Assembly (NCBI GenBank): GCA_030490835.1
Contig: CM059977.1
Span: 9,514,765 to 9,578,764 of the forward strand
Source: Annona cherimola
Lineage: Eukaryota > Streptophyta > Magnoliopsida > Magnoliales > Annonaceae
Reading direction: 5' to 3'
DNA: 64,000 nucleotides
Notes under the pieces: model-generated
What the model saw: the letters and a program-made list of their open reading frames with translations, nothing else
Databases searched by the model: none
What the model was told of the DNA's origin: nothing
Shown here: positions 58,901-64,000 of the stretch, piece by piece
How the letters are laid out: every line of letters starts with the position of its first letter
How positions within the stretch are numbered: the stretch's first letter is position 1
Made by a program: the position numbers and the translations under genes

Positions 58901-61900
58901 ATAATATATATCATATACATTTATATAATTATACATATGTGGGTTGGTTCCGAGTATCCAACATATCTACTCTACCCATACCCTATTTGAGGGAGCAGGT
59001 AATCATTTAGACCCTACTCATACTCAAGGGTAATAGTTTGTACCCTACCCTTACCAAATTAGGGTTGAGTTGGTGGGTACCCTACCCAAGTTACACCCCT
59101 GTTAACTAACATTAATTTCAGATAAAAAGTTTTAATTTATTTTTCTTCACATAATTACACAAATATCCTTCGCTCTACAAGCTCTTACTTCTTACTAGTG
59201 TTACCAATGTAAAAGGCATCTTTCAATGACCACTGATATCCCTTTTGTATATTATTTAACAACATTTGAGAAAGATTCATCCACATTATATCATCATGAG
59301 GTACTTGCATAGGCATCTGGAGTATTGTGTACTTGCCCCTGTCACCACATAAGTTCTCCTTTTGAAAGCATGTCTGCAAATTTTTGTAAAGTTTCTCAAG
59401 TGTGCCCTGATGGCATGGTCCATTAGCCTTCAATGTTTAATTGTACAAATAGTGCTAATTGTATGTCATATGGACTGAAATGTTTAAGAACTCATTGTCA
59501 TCATCTACTTTGATTCTTAACAGCAACATTCTTACATTGAAAAATGATACTCATCAGATTCAACCCTTTCGACAACCACTAAAAATCTGGATGAGAAAGT
59601 AATAATAGCTCTTACTATGCATGACTCTCTTCTAAGTTCTCCATCTAAGCCTTGTCTCCCCTTGATTTCAACTTCTTGCTTGTCTACTACTTTCCATTGT
59701 GCATAGTGCCACAGCTTTCAGTGACAATTTTTCTCCTCCTAAGAGAAATTGTTAGTGGTTGTAGGCGAGCTTTGCCAAGTGAGCTCTTCTGCCACCTCAT
59801 TGCTCAAGAAGTTTGCCCCCTACAGGAAGAAGACCGTGATCCTGATCTGCAAGTAGGCACTGCGAATGTAGATCCATTCCCTCTTTCTAAGCACAGATCC
59901 AACTTCATACGGTCCAAAGCCTCTTCGAAGGAGGGCTTCTTCAGCTTTAGCAAAATTCTAAAGAGTCTAATTCCATCATCCAACAAGACTGTCAAAGCCA
60001 AAACTGACATTTGGATCGCTGAAAACTCACCTGAAGCATTGACTCCTCCTAACAGGCTCCTATTATTATCTGTCGACCAACATGCTCCTTTGTGAGCTTC
60101 AACAGTCTTCCTCAAATCTGGTGGTCCCGACACTTGGAATACTGTTGAGCTTTACTAGATCCTTCCTCATCACCATCAGAACTCCACTGATGGCCAAGTC
60201 AGCTCCTGATGGGCTAGCAAGCCACCTACATTGATTCTAATGGATCTGAATGCATTGTTACAGGCACTCAATCGAGGAAGACCAGAGGCAATTTTTTTTA
60301 AATAGGTGCCCCATTTAGAATCAAACTTTTGTTTGAAGAATCTAAGTATGAGTGGGTTGTCAGTGATATTTCAATATATACAAAAATAAGATTAATTTTG
60401 TTTTTACAATTAATTGTCAATGGGCTGATGGCTTGTGCCATCAGGAGTATGCCTGAGAAACTTTTAAAATTTCAGAAGTACATTGCAAGAACACAACTTA
60501 AGTGGTAACAAGTGCTATTACAATAAAATAATGAGTATCTATGCAAATACCCTCATATCATGTAAATTCACATATCTAAACATAGTGCGAAATTTCAAAC
60601 ATATCTCAGGCTGCAATGTAGAAGTTCCATTAAACTAATCAATAACTAATTGTATTCATGATTCATGATTCATGATTCATGCACACACCGGCTACAATGT
60701 AAAAGTTCAGTGATAAATCAATGACATAGTCATATTAAACTAACGAATAATAAATATGTGCACACGCTGTAGAATTTTTTTGCATGGGTCCCTTTGGTGA
60801 AACGGAGATTCCCACCAAAATTTTGTGGGAACATTTTGGATGGGTTTCACTTTGATGTATAAATCAAAATCCAAAACAGTTGCATTATATAACATCATTT
60901 TTTTTATCATGTAACCAACAATCATTTCAATCAGAATCTTAGGTAGGTTGCATCTGGCTTCAAAGTACATAGAATTATGTCTAAATTATGAAAGGGAAAA
61001 CACTTGCATCCATTCGTATATGCATTAACATGATATAATAACTTGTAAAATCATTTATCCACACAAAAAGAAAGTCGTAGACGGTTTAAATGTTGAATTA
61101 ACAGTTTTGAAATTGATATATAAATTAAAACGCTTTTATTCTATTGATTTTACACATCATGTATAGGGTTAATCCACATCTTTGACTTGGACGATACTTG
61201 ATTTCCTAATCAAACAAATGATTCCAAATACAATGGACAAGAGTAGATTTAACATCATTATCAAAGTGGGTCAAAACAGTGGGGCTCCCACTAATATTTT
61301 GTTGAGAACCAATTGCGTTAACTGAGAATATAACAAGGAGCTATCATGAGCAAGATTAAACAATGATACCAAGCAAACAGGGTTTTACCAGACAAGTGTT
61401 CCCGCAGTGTGCCATTTGGCATGAATTCATAGACCAACATCTGTACATACATTTAAGACATATCAGAATACTGACAGTTAAACAAAAAATACTTCACAAC
61501 AATATCATGCTTGTGTTTGAATAGACTTCCTCGTGACTTTCAAGATAGAGCAACTTCTGTTCAGAATTCAGATTTCCTAAATAGACATCATCTGCAAATA
61601 CTGACCAGATATTGGTTCTTCGTATACAATTCCGGGGAGCTCGACTTATCCATAAAGAGTGAAAGTATTTGGGATGTACTTTTTTGACTTGTGCTTTGAA
61701 TGTATCAAAGAACAAATCAATGGCAAAATAGAAGAATTATTTATTTTTTGACTTGTGCTTTGGATGTATCAAAGAACGAATCAATGGCAAAACAGAAGAA
61801 TTACTTCTCTTGGCTGACAGGCCTATGAATAAGGGAACCTTCAGATGGGTCTTCTCCATTATGAAATATTTTAGGAGGCATTAACAGATGCCTATCTTTT

Positions 61901-62267
61901 GTTATAACTTTCTTCAAATACTAAAATTCCTCCTGGATGCTGAGTACAAAACAGAGAGAGAGAGAGAGAGAGAGGAAATATACCTGTTCACCTTCTTCAT
62001 CACAATACCCTAACAATGAGACCAAGTTTCGATGATGCAACCGTGATAGAAGTTCTATCTCTGTGAAGAACTCCTTTTGACCCTGTAAGGATCCTTCCTG
62101 TGCCCGCTTGATAGCAACAACTGTACCATCAGCAAGAATACCTCTATAGACCTTCCCATAGCCTCCTTGACCAACCTGAGTGGAGTTACTAAAATTGTTT
62201 GTAGCCAATGACATTTCTTCAAAAGTGAAGCTTTTGATGCCATCAATTTTTATTGGAATTCTTGAAG
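55909..62267 (-). CDS. LRR receptor-like kinase (At1g06840/LRR-VIII type), kinase part; 5' end outside window
   Basis: Five exons in frame: 62267-61984, 61440-61389, 58287-58037, 57540-57406 and 56256-55909, all with GT-AG borders. The first begins with the last two bases of a codon, so upstream exons (LRR ectodomain, membrane segment) lie to the right and were not found by 64000. The domain is canonical: [64 protein letters not shown], and a tail ending [16 protein letters not shown]. The [17 protein letters not shown] juxtamembrane start and tail match the At1g06840/At5g37450 group. All catalytic residues are present, unlike the TK array. The intron 58288-61388 holds a hAT-type element and a gypsy-like fragment; intron 56257-57405 holds a SINE. 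Confidence 0.9.
56989..57098 (-). mobile_element. tRNA-derived SINE in an LRR receptor kinase intron
   Basis: Minus-strand head with A-box-like TAGCCCAGTGGTATCTC and B-box-like GGTATCAAATC, tail of TAA repeats. The flanks 56970-56988 and 57099-57117 (gttcacagtctacaggcat in the right copy) match at all but one base, giving a 19-bp target duplication. Confidence 0.8.
58396..59101. mobile_element. Nonautonomous hAT-type element in an LRR receptor kinase intron
   Basis: Ends TAGGGATGCAACT(C)GGGT and the inverse complement of AGGGGTGTAACTTGGGT. Flanking 8-mers gtaactaa (58388-58395) and ttaactaa (59102-59109) differ at one base. Interior AT-rich with no transposase. Third member of the family at 6897 and 46044. 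Confidence 0.7.
59185..59433 (-). pseudogene. Possible Ty3-gypsy integrase-region fragment
   Basis: An open stretch of 82 codons on the minus strand resembles the segment between the integrase zinc finger and core of plant gypsy polyproteins: [19 protein letters not shown] aligns with the GLYTPLPVP..PWED pattern, followed by a QKGY-like motif. The resemblance is weak and the catalytic residues are absent. It lies in an intron. Confidence 0.3.
61681..61806. repeat. 64-bp tandem duplication in an intron
   Basis: Units starting at 61681 and 61745 (both TTTTTGACTTGTGCTTTG) are near-identical adjacent copies in the intron between the first two kinase exons. A (GA)n tract lies near 61953-61975. 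Confidence 0.85.
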
Positions 62268-64000
62268 CTGTAAATTGAAAGATAACCAATGTTACAGCAG
62301 CATTTGTAAGCAAATTGTCAATAATACATAAAGATAAACAGTCCTCAAAAAACAAACTATTACTTTTATTGGAAGATATCACTTTTATCCAGAAACTTTA
62401 TCAGGGACATTTTAAAAGTAAAAAATTTACTTGGTAAATTTAGATTAAAATATGTAAATATTAAAAACAATATTTTAATGTCAGCATCTAATGGCCAATG
62501 ACAATGTATAAATACAAATCATCCCAAAATTATAGATAAATTGGAGATAATGTCAGTAAGTAAGAGATTATATCGTATCCAATATCACTGACTATCTCTG
62601 ATATTATTGATAAATCTGAAATCAATGAAAACATCAATTCCTATAAAATCATTTATCAATAATCTCTAAAAATAACATCGTTTAAGGGAAATCCAGAAGA
62701 ACCAAGAAAACTAGCCAGTCTAACTGCTTAAACTTTGTGAATCAGGTTAATACATGAAGTAACACAAGTCATTTGAGAAATCAAGCCTTCAAAACATTCC
62801 AAAGATAATTGCTTGTCCAATGTCCCTTGCATATTTTCTGGGTGCAAAGCTATTAGCAAAAATGGTAGTTACATGGTTAAAGCAGTTTAGACTGCTGGTT
62901 GTGTTTGTTTGAGCAGAACTCTTTAACCAGTTGGTTCAACCGTCAGTCCAGTCTCTAAATCCTGAAATCATCTATTCAGAATATAGACCTGTAACTCCCA
63001 TTTCAGCACTCTCATTGACCAATTCCTTAGGGTCAATTACAAATAGTGCTCCACACACTTTTAATTGGCTTTACAGGAAATTGGTCAATGGGACTGCTGA
63101 AACAATTATTCTTCTTTTATCAAACATGAAGAATAGCAGAATTAGTTCATTGATTACATTATTCAAAGGAAGGTCTATTTTACAAATTTAAAAAAAAAAA
63201 AAATCAAACGGCACTTGATGGAACTTTTCCCGTGTTGAAATGAAAATGACCTGCTTAACTAGTTCTCTTTTGCCACAACAAATGTTCTGGAAGAAAACAA
63301 AAAGGAGCTTCAAAAGGACTCTACTAACAGAGAACTGTGTCACCCAATAACATGACGGAACAGGAAAGCTAAATTTTCATTTTTACTCCTGTCATGTAAA
63401 CCACATGGCAGGGAAACAGTTTATGATGAGGATGGTCACTGCCATGTAAGAATGTAATGCATACTTCTACAGAACCTAGGTTGTGTTGTTCAGTGTAAAG
63501 CACTGCACAACTAAAAGAACTTCTAGTTGAATGGAAAAGGTTGATTGGAAAGAGAATAACCTTCAAGGCTAAGATTATTTCATTTGTAATTCCTTGGACA
63601 TTTTCAAATTCCTTTTCTTTTGTGATGCTTTTAAAGTTTGGACCAATGGCTTTAAATAATGGATTTGAGAAAACAGTAAAATAGAGAGGGAAAACCAAGT
63701 GGATATAGTACAGAAACAAAAAAGTAAAGAATTAGCACATAATTATATGAGATTAAAATTCTGCCAGGACTTCATCTGACGTCTTCACCGAGTGGAATCA
63801 GCTTTGCACAAGTGTGGGTGTGTTTGGTCATGTGCCTGTTTAGGCATGAACTGTAATTAAGAGTAAATTCCGGAAAAGAAAGCATAATAAGTAGAGCATG
63901 GTCGAGTGTATTTGAAAAGTTAAAGAATGATTGAAAGGATGAGCAAAAGCTGAACGCATCCATATAATGGAAAAGATAGGAGTAATGATAAAACTAGAAA
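62268..64000. other. Upstream intron of the LRR receptor kinase gene
   Basis: By gene order this should be intron. I looked for a transmembrane or LRR exon on the minus strand and saw none that could supply the missing first base of the split codon at 62267. Short ORFs (for example 62931-63191, 63369-63719) have no recognisable product. Confidence 0.45.

Noticed and set aside
59652..60095. ORF of 147 codons opposite another of 109 codons
   Set aside because: Lies inside an LRR receptor kinase intron; neither strand gives a known domain. Possibly an old retroelement scrap.
62383..64000. LRR or transmembrane exon of the receptor kinase
   Set aside because: No minus-strand stretch showed LRR spacing or a hydrophobic exon with a suitable donor to pair with the exon at 62267.

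Overview
This is nuclear DNA of a flowering plant: interrupted genes with GT-AG introns, plant receptor-kinase families, a cytosolic ribosomal protein gene, Ty1-copia, TRIM, SINE, hAT and Mutator-type elements, and long AT-rich intergenic DNA. The clade cannot be fixed from the sequence. No CRISPR array, operon or prokaryotic feature was seen.

The left 46 kb is a same-strand (+) tandem array of five loci, here called TK1 to TK5, at 2-2185, 10548-13476, 23204-26011, 29278-30440 and 37504-45630. Each derives from one unusual intronless design: three protein kinase domains (A, B, C) of the CrRLK1L (FERONIA/HERK-like) type fused head to tail, with no malectin ectodomain and, in TK2, TK3 and TK5, only a short basic leader instead of a membrane anchor. 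TK3 is complete (935 codons). TK1 is open but runs off the left edge. TK2 is an old pseudogene that also received a TRIM element. TK4 is truncated and keeps what looks like a transmembrane stub. TK5 is interrupted by a recent Ty1-copia insertion in the activation segment of domain A. Catalytic motifs have decayed by position: domain B always has Gly in place of the DFG Asp, and domain C always lacks the HRD Asp and most of the activation segment, while the VAIK Lys is mostly kept. The proteins therefore look like multi-pseudokinase (tandem kinase) proteins. This array is the most interesting system in the window.

The DNA between the TK loci consists of matching duplicated flanks (about 4 kb on the 3' side, a few hundred bases on the 5' side), cut up by small transposons. 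These include two 410-bp Mutator-type fold-back elements (8478-8887, 20860-21269), a hAT-type element (6897-7548), a tRNA-derived SINE (5949-6143), and a Pack-MULE-like element (32671-34491) carrying pieces of an NPF transporter gene and a subtilase gene.

The right 18 kb holds ordinary genes on the minus strand: a complete seven-exon cytosolic glyoxalase II gene (47579-50840), a four-exon RPL10 gene with a one-base frameshift (53041-54213), and the kinase exons of a canonical LRR receptor kinase of the At1g06840 type (55909-62267), whose 5' part lies beyond the right edge. Two further hAT-type elements, two SINEs and a probable gypsy fragment lie between or inside these genes.
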